Below the pieces are notes generated by a model. The model was given only the letters and a program-made list of their open reading frames with translations, made no database searches and was not told the origin of the DNA. Made by a program: the position numbers and the translations under genes. Below, in pieces: positions 1 to 6,826 of a DNA stretch of 64,000 bases. The stretch covers positions 2,852,001 to 2,916,000 of the forward strand of contig NZ_CP107958.1 in NCBI RefSeq assembly GCF_036075115.1. Direction: 5' to 3'. The stretch's first letter is position 1. Each line of letters begins with the position of its first letter. The stretch is from Streptomyces sp. NBC_00377. Lineage in GTDB: Bacteria > Actinomycetota > Actinomycetes > Streptomycetales > Streptomycetaceae.

Positions 1-1118
1 GTGGAGAAGTGGCCGCGGAAGCCGAGCATGTGGGCCCAGTCGCGGAGCTTGCGGTCCGGGTAGAGCGGGTGGAGGTCGAGGCAAGCCGAGATCAGCCGGG
101 CTGGATGGTCGGGCACACCGAGGAGGGCCAGGGCCTCTTTGTTGCCGATGCGGCGGTCAACGGTGCCGGTGGTCTCGGCTGCTTTGGTGGCGTACTTGGC
201 GACGTAGGAGGCGACGGCCTGTTCGGTGATCTCCTCGCCGTGGCCGAAGGCGCCGATCGGCTGGACGTCGAGTTGAGTGCCCCAGCGCAGGGTTCGGGCG
301 GGCTGGTCACCGGCCGGGGCGACGTCGACCACAACGCGGGCAGCGGCGGCATGGATCGCGTCGGTGAGGAGATCGAGGGTTGCCCACGCCGGGGGCGGAT
401 CGTCGGGGCCATCGGGTCCGTCGAAGCGGATCACGGCATGGAAGTGCACGGCCCCGCGCTTCTGGTACTCCGCGACCTTGCCGAAGGAGACCCGGGACTG
501 TTCGCGTGCGTCCTTCTGCGTGAGGCCGGCGCGGCGGGCGATCTCGCGGCGGAGGTAGATCGAGAAGTAGCGCCACAGGTCGGATGCGTGGTTGTTCCAC
601 AACACGGCGCCGGCGTAGTCGTAGGTGTCCGGGTCGAGGGGTGTGCCGAGTTGGGGTGCGTCCTCGGTGTGGCGGGTGCCGCAGCGGCAGGGCCGGTTCC
701 CGGGGCGGTTGTGGACCGGGCCGAAGGACGGGGCGGTCAGGGTGGCGAAGACCCGGGGGTGATCGCGGATGGTGTGCGGGGTGCCCTTGGCCGGGTCACC
801 GATGAGCCCGGCGCGGATCAGGTGGTAGGTGTCGCCCGCGTAGGTCCAGGCGCAGGAAGGGCAGCGGGACGCGCGCCGGTTGCCGCAAGCGATGCGGAGC
901 CAGCCGCCGGGTTCGGTGTCCGTGGCGTAGTGGTGCAGGACGTGGCCGGTGGCCTTGTCGCGGGTGACGGTCGAGCCCTGGAGATGGATGGGGTCGGAGC
1001 AGCCGCCGGTGCGGCGGATTTGGTCTTGGATGCGGTCGAAGCCGGGGGACCCGGCCAGCCTCAGCACGTCGGCGAGGGTGGCCGGGTCCAGGCCCGCCAT
1101 GGTGGCGGTGTCGGTCAC
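1..1118 (-). CDS. AICE replication initiator (RepSA-like), 3' end cut by window
   Basis: Rolling-circle replication initiator of a pSAM2-type integrative element; it would nick the element's origin and start its replication. The minus frame stays open from GTG at 1118 to base 1 (372 codons), so the C-terminus is missing. Visible family marks are a zinc-ribbon-like Cys cluster (ASRCPSCAW), the block VFATLTAPSFGPVHNR, the HUH-like metal-binding GAVHFHAVIRFDG, and MLGFRGHFS near the window edge. The start is supported by GGAGG seven bases upstream and by a 4-bp GTGA overlap with the preceding methyltransferase gene, which suggests translational coupling. In related elements xis and int follow rep, so they should lie left of the window. 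No ORF caller that needs a stop codon would report this gene. Confidence 0.88.
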   Translation of the reverse strand, partial: MTDTATMAGLDPATLADVLRLAGSPGFDRIQDQIRRTGGCSDPIHLQGSTVTRDKATGHVLHHYATDTEPGGWLRIACGNRRASRCPSCAWTYAGDTYHLIRAGLIGDPAKGTPHTIRDHPRVFATLTAPSFGPVHNRPGNRPCRCGTRHTEDAPQLGTPLDPDTYDYAGAVLWNNHASDLWRYFSIYLRREIARRAGLTQKDAREQSRVSFGKVAEYQKRGAVHFHAVIRFDGPDGPDDPPPAWATLDLLTDAIHAAAARVVVDVAPAGDQPARTLRWGTQLDVQPIGAFGHGEEITEQAVASYVAKYATKAAETTGTVDRRIGNKEALALLGVPDHPARLISACLDLHPLYPDRKLRDWAHMLGFRGHFS

Positions 1119-1810
1119 GCGAAGACCTCCTGGCGTGCGGTCAGGAAGGCGGTGCCGATCCAACAGGTGTAGGCGGGCGGGATCGCCTCGGTGAGTTCCT
1201 CGTGGACGTCGGTCCAGGTGATCTGCATGGCCTGTTGCATCTCGGGGACGGTGGCCTTGCCGCCGCCCTTGCCGTACGCGGCGACGTAGGGGCCTTCCCG
1301 TCGTACGCCGTGGCGGTGACCGCGCACGTAGCCCCGGTGGGGGGGGTGAGCCGGCTTGGCGGTGGCCCAGCGGCCGAGTTCGAAGTTGCGATGGCGCAGC
1401 ACGCCGAGCCCGAACATCTCGCCGCACAGAGTGAGGTCCTTGCGGATCTCCGCACGGCCGTTGGGCTGTTCCATCACGTAGGGCAGCCCAGTGGCGTCGA
1501 GGAGTTTCCGGGTGGGGGCCACTAGGTCCTCGTGTGTGCCTCCCCAACCCTGCGAGGCGTTCGTGCCCACGGTCAGACCACACTTGTTCTGGCAGGGCGG
1601 CGAGGCGTGCACGAGGATGTACCGCTTGATGTCACCCGTGTCGATCAGGCGGGCGAGGTATTCCAGGGCGTCACCCCGGTGCTGCGGAAAGGGGTAGTTC
1701 GGGCGGTCGGCCAGGTCGCATCCGTCGACCGTGTACCCGGCGCGGTGATAGCCCATGGCAGCACCACCGGCGCAGGAGAACAGGTCCAGGACCCGCAACG
1801 CGGTACTCAT
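1115..1810 (-). CDS. Short DNA cytosine-5 methyltransferase-like protein of the AICE
   Basis: Predicted SAM-dependent DNA cytosine methyltransferase of 231 residues. SAM-binding motif I is LDLFSCAGGAAMGYHRAGY near the N-terminus, the catalytic Pro-Cys motif IV is HASPPCQNKCG at about residue 75, and EQPNGRAE could be motif VI. It is shorter than typical C5 enzymes (over 300 residues) and there is little room for a target recognition domain, so its specificity is unclear. The ATG at 1810 follows GGAGGGG and overlaps the upstream stop by 4 bp (ATGA). The reading frame extends upstream of 1810, but that part is arginine-rich and overlaps the next gene. It may protect element DNA from host restriction; that is inference. 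Confidence 0.8.
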   Translation of the reverse strand: MSTALRVLDLFSCAGGAAMGYHRAGYTVDGCDLADRPNYPFPQHRGDALEYLARLIDTGDIKRYILVHASPPCQNKCGLTVGTNASQGWGGTHEDLVAPTRKLLDATGLPYVMEQPNGRAEIRKDLTLCGEMFGLGVLRHRNFELGRWATAKPAHPPHRGYVRGHRHGVRREGPYVAAYGKGGGKATVPEMQQAMQITWTDVHEELTEAIPPAYTCWIGTAFLTARQEVFA

Positions 1811-2022
1811 CGCCGGCCCCTCCGTCGGTGGGCGGGGCCGTGGTTGTCGGTGTAGTCGTCGACCAGGGCCTTGACGTCGTTGTCGCCATTGGCGTGATCC
1901 TCGGCACCGCAGCTGCCGCATACGTAGTCACCCTGCGAGCGGCTGTATTGCGTGCCGCCGCGGACCCGGAGGCCGGGGCTTTCCTCGGTCGGGATGAGGT
2001 TGGCGGGCAGTTTGCGGAACAT
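1807..2022 (-). CDS. Small zinc-ribbon-like AICE protein
   Basis: Unrecognised 71-residue protein in the transfer operon. A CGSCGAEDHANGD segment gives one CxxC knuckle; the rest is charged and ends in an Arg-rich tail. I choose ATG 2022 because GGGAGG sits eight bases upstream. A GTG at 2031 would instead give a 4-bp overlap with the upstream stop and three more residues. Its stop overlaps the methyltransferase start. Neighbours indicate an element-encoded DNA- or RNA-binding accessory, but nothing in the sequence proves a function. Confidence 0.6.
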   Translation of the reverse strand: MFRKLPANLIPTEESPGLRVRGGTQYSRSQGDYVCGSCGAEDHANGDNDVKALVDDYTDNHGPAHRRRGRR

Positions 2023-2027
2023 GCCGG

Positions 2028-2213
2028 TCACCTCCCGGCCGGGACGGTCGAGGCGGTGGCGGGGCGGGCCGTGCCGGTACCCTTGCAGGTCGGGCAGGTC
2101 ACGCGGAGGGTGGCGCAGGTGCCGTCGGTGTGGCGGGTGCCGGTGGTGATGGCGGCGGTGGCGAAGCCGTCGCAGCTACGGCAGACGGGCGTGTTCCGGG
2201 CGTGCTGGGGCAT
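2028..2213 (-). CDS. Small CxxC zinc-finger AICE protein
   Basis: A 61-residue protein with two Cys pairs, CRSC near residue 11 and CPTCKGTG near residue 40. The second resembles a DnaJ-type CxxCxGxG zinc knuckle. ATG at 2213 has a weak GGGAAG ribosome site. It sits between a GGDEF gene and another zinc-ribbon gene in the same operon. Similar tiny CxxC proteins are common in pSAM2-like elements; their role is not known to me. Confidence 0.62.
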   Translation of the reverse strand: MPQHARNTPVCRSCDGFATAAITTGTRHTDGTCATLRVTCPTCKGTGTARPATASTVPAGR

Positions 2214-2306
2214 GATGGGGCTTCCCTTTCGGGTCCGTTGGATCTGGATGGGGTCAGGCGCCCGGAGCGGCGGAAGTTTGGCGACCGAGGCCGCTCCGGG
2301 GGCCGT

Positions 2307-2849
2307 TCAGTTGTGGACGTTGCGCCTGCCGTGTCCCTTGGCCGCGTACATCCCGGCGTCGGCGGTCGACAGCGCGTCGGTGAGAGTCGGAACCGGCAGG
2401 TCGGTGCGGTGGCAGGAGCCAACCGAGGCGGAGACCGGCAGCAAGTCGCCGGCGTAGAGGACGGGCCGTGCGAGGGTGCTCCGCAGGGCGTCGAGTCCAG
2501 GGGTGTGGTGGGAGTCGCTGACGATCGCGGCGAACTCGTCTCCTCCGAGGCGGGCGGCGATGCCGTGGCCGCACCAGTGGCGCAGTCGGCGGGCGGTCGC
2601 GGCGAGGACCGCGTCCCCGGCAGCGTGGCCGTAGGTGTCGTTGATGTTCTTGAAGTCGTCCAGGTCGATCAGGACGACCAGTGCGGCCGGGTGTCGGATG
2701 AGCAGCTGTTCGGCGCGGGTGGTCCATCCGGCACGGGTGTGCAGGCCAGTCAGCGGGTCGCGGCGGGCGGTGGCCAGGCGGCGGACGAGGAGACCGCCGT
2801 GGACGGCCCAGCCGAGCGCCGGTAACGCGGCGGCGATCACGGTTTCCAT
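2307..2849 (-). CDS. GGDEF-domain protein in the AICE operon
   Basis: A 180-residue protein that is mostly one GGDEF (diguanylate cyclase) domain. A short hydrophobic N-terminus (residues 1-22) is followed by RRDPLTGLHTRAGW, the Mg-binding DLDDFKNINDTYGH, and an intact RLGGDEFAAIV active loop, so c-di-GMP synthesis from two GTP is plausible. The inhibitory RxxD I-site expected five residues before GGDEF is absent (CGHG there), which implies no product feedback by that route. There is no sensory domain. It is embedded in an AICE transfer operon, three bases downstream of a Spd-type gene. Whether it changes host c-di-GMP (BldD signalling in Streptomyces) is inference. Confidence 0.85.
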   Translation of the reverse strand: METVIAAALPALGWAVHGGLLVRRLATARRDPLTGLHTRAGWTTRAEQLLIRHPAALVVLIDLDDFKNINDTYGHAAGDAVLAATARRLRHWCGHGIAARLGGDEFAAIVSDSHHTPGLDALRSTLARPVLYAGDLLPVSASVGSCHRTDLPVPTLTDALSTADAGMYAAKGHGRRNVHN

Positions 2850-2852
2850 CGT

Positions 2853-3167
2853 TCACCTGCCCTTGTGCAGGTCGTTGACGAGCCCGCGCAGGACGACCGC
2901 GACCACGGCGACGGAGACGCCCGTGATGGCGACCGCGAGCAGGAGCGAGACCAGGACCGCGCCGACGACGAGGACCACGGCACCACCGCCGGCGGCGAGG
3001 GCGAGCGCGCTGCCCGGGGTGAGCTGCACGGTGGGCCGGTTGGAGACCCGAGCGGTCGGGACCGGAGCCGGGGCCGAGGGCTGGACGGGCGCCGGGGCGT
3101 GGACTGTCGGGGCGGGGGCCGTAGCGGACGGTGCGATGTCCTGGGGCGGGTACTTCGGCGTGAACAC
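2853..3167 (-). CDS. Spd-like membrane protein (plasmid spread)
   Basis: A 104-residue protein with a Pro/Ala/Val-rich N-terminal half (repeated AP and VP pairs) and a long hydrophobic stretch, about residues 52-88, long enough for one or two membrane spans. This layout fits the SpdD/SpdB-like proteins of Streptomyces plasmids and AICEs, which are linked to intramycelial spread after conjugation. GTG at 3167 has AAGGGA eight bases upstream. Assignment rests on composition and on neighbours (TraB-like translocase, DUF2637 and Spd genes), not on a catalytic motif. Confidence 0.65.
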   Translation of the reverse strand: MFTPKYPPQDIAPSATAPAPTVHAPAPVQPSAPAPVPTARVSNRPTVQLTPGSALALAAGGGAVVLVVGAVLVSLLLAVAITGVSVAVVAVVLRGLVNDLHKGR

Positions 3168-3181
3168 GAGGGCGGTCCCTT

Positions 3182-3337
3182 CTACTTGACGATCGTGGCG
3201 ATGGTGGGGGCGAGGAAGCTGTCAGCGACGAGGTAGCCGCCGAGGAGGAGCAGGGCGACCAGCCACCACGGCGGGCGGGCCAGCTTGATGCCGAGATAGC
3301 CGACGGCGATCACGGCGAGCCAGAGCGGGACGTCCAT
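3182..3337 (-). CDS. Small AICE membrane protein (SpdC-type)
   Basis: A 51-residue protein starting MDVPLWLAVIAVGYLGIK. Two hydrophobic spans, about residues 4-20 and 25-38, are separated by RPPWW. AGGAGG lies eight bases before the ATG. It sits fifteen bases upstream of the Spd-like gene in the same operon. Proteins of this size and pattern recur in pSAM2-like elements between the Spd and transfer genes. The likely role is membrane passage of element DNA along the mycelium, inferred from context only. Confidence 0.7.
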   Translation of the reverse strand: MDVPLWLAVIAVGYLGIKLARPPWWLVALLLLGGYLVADSFLAPTIATIVK

Positions 3338-3349
3338 GACGAGGGCCTC

Positions 3350-3538
3350 CTAGGCAGTGCAGCGGTGGGTGCGGGCGGCGAGTTCAGCGGCGGCACGGTC
3401 GCGGTAGTCGGTGGAGAAGCCGCATCCGGGGGCCGTGCAGGCGGCGGTGTGCATCTCCCGGCCGCGCCCGTCGTAGTAGGTGGCGACCTGGACGGGGCCG
3501 ATGCGGATGCGGTCACGGAAGCGGCGGTGAACGGCCAC
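3350..3538 (-). CDS. Mobile element transfer protein, C2HC-type small protein
   Basis: A 62-residue protein with RIGPVQVATYYDG followed by CTAPGCGFSTDY and a final RTHRC, giving a Cys-Cys-His-Cys set that could bind one zinc ion. This pattern matches the family usually named mobile element transfer protein (SpdA-type) in Streptomyces AICEs. GTG at 3538 is preceded by GGGAGGG with seven bases of spacing. It lies between the SpdC-like gene and a small hypothetical, in the same direction. Confidence 0.75.
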   Translation of the reverse strand: MAVHRRFRDRIRIGPVQVATYYDGRGREMHTAACTAPGCGFSTDYRDRAAAELAARTHRCTA

Positions 3539-3541
3539 GGG

Positions 3542-3724
3542 TCAGCCCTCCCGTCGCAGGCTGCGGCCGGGGAACTCGGCGAGGATGCAGGCCGCCGCGT
3601 TCCGGTCCGGCGTGCGGTCGGCGGCTTCCTCGGCGAGGAGCCGGGCCAGAGCCGGGCGGCCGGCGTCGGCCATCTCGCGGGCAGCGTCGACGTAGTCGGC
3701 GGGGGTGTTGAAGGTCTGGGGCAT
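3542..3724 (-). CDS. Conserved small AICE protein
   Basis: A 60-residue acidic, Ala-rich, probably helical protein (MPQTFNTPADYVDAAREM). No Cys pair and no membrane span is visible. I choose ATG 3724 because ACAGGAG is eight bases upstream; GTG 3731-3733 would add three residues but sit almost on the ribosome site. It is packed between the transfer protein and the DUF2637 gene. I do not recognise a function. Confidence 0.6.
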   Translation of the reverse strand: MPQTFNTPADYVDAAREMADAGRPALARLLAEEAADRTPDRNAAACILAEFPGRSLRREG

Positions 3725-3743
3725 GAGAGGCACTCCTGTCTGA

Positions 3744-4397
3744 TCAGGTGAGTTGGAGTTGCGCGGCGATGGCGTCAGTCATCGGGGCGGGCAGGCTGAG
3801 CCGGGCTGCGAGCACTTCGGCAGGCATGGGGGCGCCGGTCGTCGTCCGGTGGGTGTCGGCGAGCTTGCGGGCGTGGTCCAGCAGCGCGGCCGGGATCGTC
3901 GGAGCCGCAGGAGCAGGCCGTACGGGGGCGGGGTCGAGTTCTGGTACGTCCGTGGGCGGGACGGGGATGTCGGTGCGGTGCGTCTCGACTTCCACCACGG
4001 CCGGTTCGTCCACAGGCTGTGGGTGAGCGGTCGGTTCGGCCGGGCTGTGGACCAGGAGGGTTCCGCCGAGGAAGGCGAGGGCGGGCCAGCCTGCGACGAG
4101 GATCCGCAGCCAGGACGGCACGTTGCCGAGGTCGAGGAGCCCGGCAGTCGCGATGTTCGCGCCGAGCGACGCGGTCAGGGCGATCACGAACCAGGTCCAC
4201 GCGGAGCGGTCCCGGCGGGCCGTGCGCAGTCGGCGCCAGGCGGCGACCAACAGCAGGTCGACGGAGATGGGGTAGGCCCAGGCTTTCCAGCCGGTCTGTC
4301 CGGCGGCTTCGGCAAGGTCGTGCAGGTGGGCGAAGGACAGCGCGCCGGCGATGATGGCTTGGATCAGGACCGCGTCCGGGCGGATCGAGCGGGACAT
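3744..4397 (-). CDS. DUF2637 membrane protein of the AICE
   Basis: A 217-residue membrane protein. The N-terminal half has four hydrophobic segments (about 8-25, 35-50, 63-85, 95-115) with ISVDLLLVAAWRR typical of DUF2637. A Pro/Val-rich linker follows (about 118-165), then a C-terminal helical domain ending MTDAIAAQLQLT that may bind DNA. ATG 4397 has GGGAGG eight bases upstream and is preferred over GTG 4406. In actinobacterial plasmids and AICEs this family sits beside the TraB translocase, as here, which suggests a part in conjugation or its regulation. Confidence 0.75.
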   Translation of the reverse strand: MSRSIRPDAVLIQAIIAGALSFAHLHDLAEAAGQTGWKAWAYPISVDLLLVAAWRRLRTARRDRSAWTWFVIALTASLGANIATAGLLDLGNVPSWLRILVAGWPALAFLGGTLLVHSPAEPTAHPQPVDEPAVVEVETHRTDIPVPPTDVPELDPAPVRPAPAAPTIPAALLDHARKLADTHRTTTGAPMPAEVLAARLSLPAPMTDAIAAQLQLT

Positions 4398-4470
4398 GTG
4401 CGCCACCTCCCTTCGAAGGGAGTCGGGCCGGGCGGGCGGAACCAGAGGGCGCCGCCCAGTCCCGGCGGAT

Positions 4471-4647
4471 TCAGTCGGTGGGCGCTTCGCCGCTGCCGAG
4501 GCAGTTGAGGCAGAGGCCGGTCTGCTGGCCGACCGTGCGACGCTTGCGGCCCACGTGGACGGTGCGGGAGACCTCTCCAGAGCCCAGGCAGACCGGGCAC
4601 TTCGTAGGTTCCGGGGCGGTGGTCTTTCGCGCGACCACGGCGATCAC
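4471..4647 (-). CDS. Small double zinc-knuckle AICE protein
   Basis: A 58-residue protein with two CxxCxGxG-like units, CPVCLGSGEV and CLNCLGSGEA, about 23 residues apart, a compact DnaJ-like zinc ribbon. It starts at GTG 4647, which overlaps the stop of the upstream tra gene by 4 bp (GTGA), so translation is probably coupled. Positions 4398-4470 between it and the DUF2637 gene hold no other gene. Function unknown; four CxxC miniproteins in one operon is a notable feature of this element. Confidence 0.65.
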   Translation of the reverse strand: MIAVVARKTTAPEPTKCPVCLGSGEVSRTVHVGRKRRTVGQQTGLCLNCLGSGEAPTD

Positions 4648-5987
4648 TCCGTGACCGGGCGGGGCTTGACCAGGGACGGACCGGTCGCCGGCGGTACCTC
4701 AGCGGGCACGAAGGGACGGAACGGGTCCAGGAAGGGCAGGTCCGGGACCAGGTGGGCGAACTCCCGGCAGACCGCCACCGCTTCGGCCTTGGAGGTCTCC
4801 GGGGTGCGAATCTTCGACCAGCCGCCGGAGACGTCCGCCGCAACGGCCGTTCCGGGGCGTTCCATCGGGATCAGACTTGCGGTCGGGACCGCGTCCGGGG
4901 CGACGTCCGCCAGACCCATTTCGGCGGTCTGTTTGTCGTTGACGCGGTGCACGACCCGGCCGGTGAGCTGGGCACGGAGCATCGTTGCGCCTTTGCCCAG
5001 TTCGGAGCCGAAGCGCTGCCCGCAGATCTCCAGGTAGATGCCGGCCGCGCGGGCCATCTGCGCCAGCCGGATCAGCGAGGTGACGAGATGCTCGCGCCGT
5101 TCCTCGTCCTTGCGCGAGGAGATCAGGAAGAGTTCCGCGATCTCGTCGACCAGGACGACCACCGGCACCGGCCGGACGCTGTCGGGCAGCTCCCACAGGT
5201 CGGAAGCGCCGTGCAGGCTCAGCAGGTCGAAACGCTCTTCCATCTCTGCGACCAGGACACCGAGCAGCGAGACGGCTTCATCCGGGGTGGTGGCCAAGGC
5301 GGAGAGACGGGGCGCGAAGCCGGACTGTTCCACACCGCGCTTGCAGTCGATGCCGACCAGCGCCACCGGCAGTTGCGCCAGCCCCTTGATCAGGTTGCGC
5401 AGGTACATGGACTTGCCGGACTGGTTCGCCCCGAGCGTGAGAGCCATCGGGGCTTTGCGGTAGTCCCGCTCGAACGCGGTCGCATCCTCGCGAAGCGCCA
5501 CCGGCACGATCAGGTCGTGAGGCCGGGCCTTACGCGGCATCCGCACCCGGCGCAGCACGTCGTAGCCGGTCATCCGCAGCTCGACGAAGCCGGGCTTCGT
5601 TTCCACCACGGTCACTGAGTGCACACCCCACGCGTGACGCAACCGCTCCGAGGACGCCATGAGGTCGGCGGGCTCCAGGCCGGCCGGGAGCCGCAGAGTG
5701 ACCCGCAGTCCGGTCGACGTGCCCCGCATCCGACGGATCTTCGGCGGAACCGGCTGCACCTCACGGCGGGCGACGTTGCGAGTCACGAACGCCCGCAGGC
5801 GCGAGGGCCGGACCGTCAGCCCACACACGTCCATCGTCGACCGGTACGAGAGGACGAACCGCCCCCACGTCACCGGCAGGCCGACCAGCGACCAGTACAC
5901 CCCCGGGGCGTTGTACTTCGCGTAGCCGAGACCACCGGCCCCCGCTAAGGCCCCCGTGGCTTCGAGCCACACCGACAGGTCCGACAT
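4644..5987 (-). CDS. TraB/TraSA-like FtsK-type DNA translocase
   Basis: A 447-residue conjugative translocase that would pump double-stranded element DNA between hyphae as a membrane-linked hexamer. Visible parts: a hydrophobic N-terminal segment (about 10-45), Walker A GANQSGKS at 186-193, Walker B VVVLVDEIAEL at 275-285, and a downstream GQRFG segment typical of FtsK/SpoIIIE folds. Length is normal for the pSAM2 TraSA group. ATG 5987 lies two bases after the stop of the head gene of the operon. DUF2637, Spd and Rep genes downstream confirm an actinomycete single-protein conjugation system. Confidence 0.9.
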   Translation of the reverse strand: MSDLSVWLEATGALAGAGGLGYAKYNAPGVYWSLVGLPVTWGRFVLSYRSTMDVCGLTVRPSRLRAFVTRNVARREVQPVPPKIRRMRGTSTGLRVTLRLPAGLEPADLMASSERLRHAWGVHSVTVVETKPGFVELRMTGYDVLRRVRMPRKARPHDLIVPVALREDATAFERDYRKAPMALTLGANQSGKSMYLRNLIKGLAQLPVALVGIDCKRGVEQSGFAPRLSALATTPDEAVSLLGVLVAEMEERFDLLSLHGASDLWELPDSVRPVPVVVLVDEIAELFLISSRKDEERREHLVTSLIRLAQMARAAGIYLEICGQRFGSELGKGATMLRAQLTGRVVHRVNDKQTAEMGLADVAPDAVPTASLIPMERPGTAVAADVSGGWSKIRTPETSKAEAVAVCREFAHLVPDLPFLDPFRPFVPAEVPPATGPSLVKPRPVTE

Positions 5988-5989
5988 GG

Positions 5990-6316
5990 TCAGGCCGCCG
6001 GGGTGATCGCGACCGCGCTGAACGAGATACCCGAGCGCTTCTCACCCTTGATCACGTTCTCCCAGTCCCGGGCCTTGAGGCCGATGACCGTGACAGGCAT
6101 ACCGGGGGCCAGACCCTCCGGGAAGCCGTTCTCCGGAACGTTGACCTTCAGGAGGTTGCCCTCCCCCTCGTCCGAGACCAGCAGACCCACGGTCGACATG
6201 GCCCGCCCCTCAGCGTTCACAGCCCGCTCACCGGTCTGGAAGTTCTTCACCTTCGGCTCCGGCGCGGTCGCCACGAACACCAACGCGGTCGACGTGTCGA
6301 TCTTGAAAGACGGCAT
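5990..6316 (-). CDS. Conserved small protein at head of AICE operon
   Basis: A 108-residue protein (MPSFKIDTSTALVFVA) with mostly beta-strand-like composition and the block GMPVTVIGLKARDWEN. Proteins of this type are found directly upstream of the tra gene in pSAM2-like elements; an OB-like or single-strand-binding role has been guessed for such families but I see no decisive motif. ATG 6316 is chosen over the upstream in-frame starts because GGAG precedes it and because the upstream part overlaps the promoter hairpins. First gene of the minus-strand operon. Confidence 0.7.
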   Translation of the reverse strand: MPSFKIDTSTALVFVATAPEPKVKNFQTGERAVNAEGRAMSTVGLLVSDEGEGNLLKVNVPENGFPEGLAPGMPVTVIGLKARDWENVIKGEKRSGISFSAVAITPAA

Positions 6317-6343
6317 TATGGAGTTCTCCCCTTGTGGGATGAG

Positions 6344-6388
6344 CCCCGGGCTGCGTTGTGATCTTGGCGGATGGCACGCAGCCCGGGG
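6344..6388. repeat. 13-bp perfect inverted repeat in operon leader
   Basis: CCCCGGGCTGCGT at 6344-6356 and its exact complement ACGCAGCCCGGGG at 6376-6388, separated by 19 bases. It lies between the predicted promoter and the first gene of the AICE operon, so it would form a hairpin in the 5' leader (attenuator-like) or serve as a protein site. There is no T-run on the minus strand to make it a plain terminator. Confidence 0.6.
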
Positions 6389-6410
6389 TGCCTTGTTTCC
6401 TGACAGCTTG

Positions 6411-6458
6411 AAGCTACTCGCAGTTTTTCTGCGGGTCAACAGAAAACCTGCGACTAGC
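6411..6458 (-). promoter_or_regulatory. AICE operon promoter inside a 19-bp operator-like repeat
   Basis: On the minus strand TTGACC (6434-6439) and TAGCTT (6411-6416) are 17 bases apart, a good -35/-10 pair aimed at the transfer operon. The same place holds an imperfect inverted repeat: 6413-6431 pairs with 6440-6458 in 17 of 19 positions, around an 8-base centre that carries the -35 box. This is the geometry of a repressor site over a promoter. The XRE-type regulator at 6823 is the only DNA-binding regulator seen nearby, so it is the first candidate to bind here. Confidence 0.6.
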
Positions 6459-6505
6459 AGCAAAACTCTGAGTCTGCGAGACTGCTACGGGAAGAAGGAG
6501 GAGTT

Positions 6506-6826
6506 ATGGCAAACTTTGCTCTCTTTGTCCGATTCACCCTGCGCGACGGCATGGGAGATGCCTTCGATGCCCTGGTGAAGGAGACGGAAGCGGGGATTCG
6601 GGCGCACGAGCCAGGAACGCTGGTCTACGCCTGCCACACGGTCGAGGGGGCGCCCAACGAACGGATCTTCTTCGAGATCTACGCCGATCGGGCAGCCTTC
6701 GAAGAGCACGAGCGCCAGCCGCACACACTGCGCTTCTTGAGCGAGCGCACGCAGTACATCGAGAAGACCGACGTGGACTGGCTGGAGCCGTACGCCGGCA
6801 AGTACCCGGACGGGACTGCGAAGTGA
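6506..6826 (+). CDS. ABM-domain (quinol monooxygenase-like) protein
   Basis: A 106-residue single-domain dimeric ferredoxin-like protein of the antibiotic biosynthesis monooxygenase (ABM) family. Family marks are FVRFTLRDGMGDAFDALV, EPGTLVYACH, and EIYADRAAFEEHERQPH with the typical His before the last helix. ABM proteins such as YgiN act on quinol-like substrates without a cofactor; the substrate here is unknown. AGGAGG lies before the ATG. It overlaps the next gene by 4 bp (GTGA), so the two are co-translated. It faces away from the AICE transfer operon across a shared regulatory region. Confidence 0.8.
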   Translation: MANFALFVRFTLRDGMGDAFDALVKETEAGIRAHEPGTLVYACHTVEGAPNERIFFEIYADRAAFEEHERQPHTLRFLSERTQYIEKTDVDWLEPYAGKYPDGTAK

